64,000 bases of DNA from Volvariella volvacea V23. Taxonomy: Eukaryota; Basidiomycota; Agaricomycetes; Agaricales; Pluteaceae. Numbering within the stretch: position 1 is the stretch's first letter; each line of letters starts with the position of its first letter. Where the stretch lies: positions 781,651 to 845,650 of the forward strand of contig KB722736.1 in the NCBI GenBank assembly GCA_000349905.1. The letters are read 5' to 3'. This document shows, piece by piece, positions 63,591 to 64,000 of the stretch. The notes under the pieces were generated by a model. It was not told the origin of the DNA. It worked only from the letters and a program-made list of their open reading frames with translations, and made no database searches. A program made the position numbers and the translations under genes.

Positions 63591-64000
63591 ATGCGTCGAT
63601 TCTCTCTTGCTTTGCTCTCTGCATTCATCGGCGCCGCGCAAGCAGGCCAGATCATCTGGGATGGGAGCTTTAATCCATACGCCAGTCCTGCAGATTTTGA
63701 TAAATGTATGTCACCCCGACAAGAGATTCCCCCACAATGCCTAGAGCGCCCAGCTAATAACACTCATTTTCTTGGTAGGGTCTTGGGCCAACCAAGTTGG
63801 AGCATATCAATGGGTTAGTTGAATTGTTTCTGCATCCTTGTGCCTTATGACGAACAACTTCTTTTCTATTATAGTATATCCACGGTAGCGGACCAACATC
63901 TCATTATCTTGACGTATCTCCGTCGTACAAAAACCCCGCGCATACGTCTGAGCAACGAGGATTGAAGGTTACGATCGATTCGACTGCCACATGGAATTCG
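63591..64000 (+). CDS. Secreted glycoside hydrolase family 131-like protein (partial, cut by window end)
   Basis: Only the N-terminal part is present. ATG 63591 (MRRFSLALLSAFIGAAQAG) is a clean signal peptide. The mature part starts GQIIWDGSFNPYASPADFDK. After an intron (GTATGT..GGTAG) it reads SWANQVGAYQW, and after another YIHGSGPTSHYLDVSPSYKN, PAHTSEQRGLKVTIDSTATW and N. This order matches GH131 enzymes of wood- and plant-associated fungi, which act on beta-glucans such as cellulose and laminarin. The catalytic residues lie beyond the window. Confidence 0.75.

Overview
This window is nuclear DNA of a filamentous fungus, most likely a basidiomycete of the Agaricomycetes. About 30 protein genes lie on both strands. 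Most are split by short introns (roughly 45-90 bases, GT-AG, with several GC-AG), intergenic gaps are short, and the families present are typical of fungi: ALG6, THI4, ILV3, RSP5, UFD2, RICTOR/Ste16, CSC1, GH131 and Zn2Cys6 regulators written CNFCR-x-RK. A placement near Rhizoctonia/Ceratobasidium is only a guess. Exon joins were worked out by hand, so some first exons are uncertain and are marked as such. I see no tRNA, rRNA, transposon, CRISPR array or viral gene.

Layout. 0-12 kb is core metabolism: ALG6 glucosyltransferase (-), hotdog thioesterase (-), AidB-like acyl-CoA dehydrogenase (+), PSMD9/Nas2 (-), THI4 (-) and chorismate mutase (+). 12-20.8 kb is the most unusual part, with three minus-strand genes in a row: a Zn2Cys6 protein, a septin-like GTPase whose reading frame runs on into two Zn2Cys6 clusters, and a second septin-like GTPase. 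21-27 kb holds ILV3, RIO1 and a small membrane protein. 28-40.9 kb holds a DUF4504-like orphan, PPWD1-type cyclophilin, an AN1 zinc-finger protein with a CaaX end, a histidine phosphatase, mitochondrial bL35, UFD2 and EAF7/MRGBP. 42-47 kb holds a small secreted protein, a free-standing four-WW protein and the HECT ligase RSP5. 47-57 kb holds a RasGEF, ribosomal uL22 (RPL17) and RICTOR. 57-64 kb holds complex I NDUFS4, a CSC1/OSCA channel and the start of a secreted GH131 enzyme.

How the genes relate. Several neighbours belong to the ubiquitin/proteasome system (PSMD9, AN1, UFD2, RSP5, the WW protein). A Ras exchange factor and the TORC2 subunit RICTOR sit within about 2 kb of each other. The best candidates for something undescribed are the septin/Zn2Cys6 chimera at 15.1-18.1 kb with its paralogous neighbours, and the HECT-less WW array beside RSP5.
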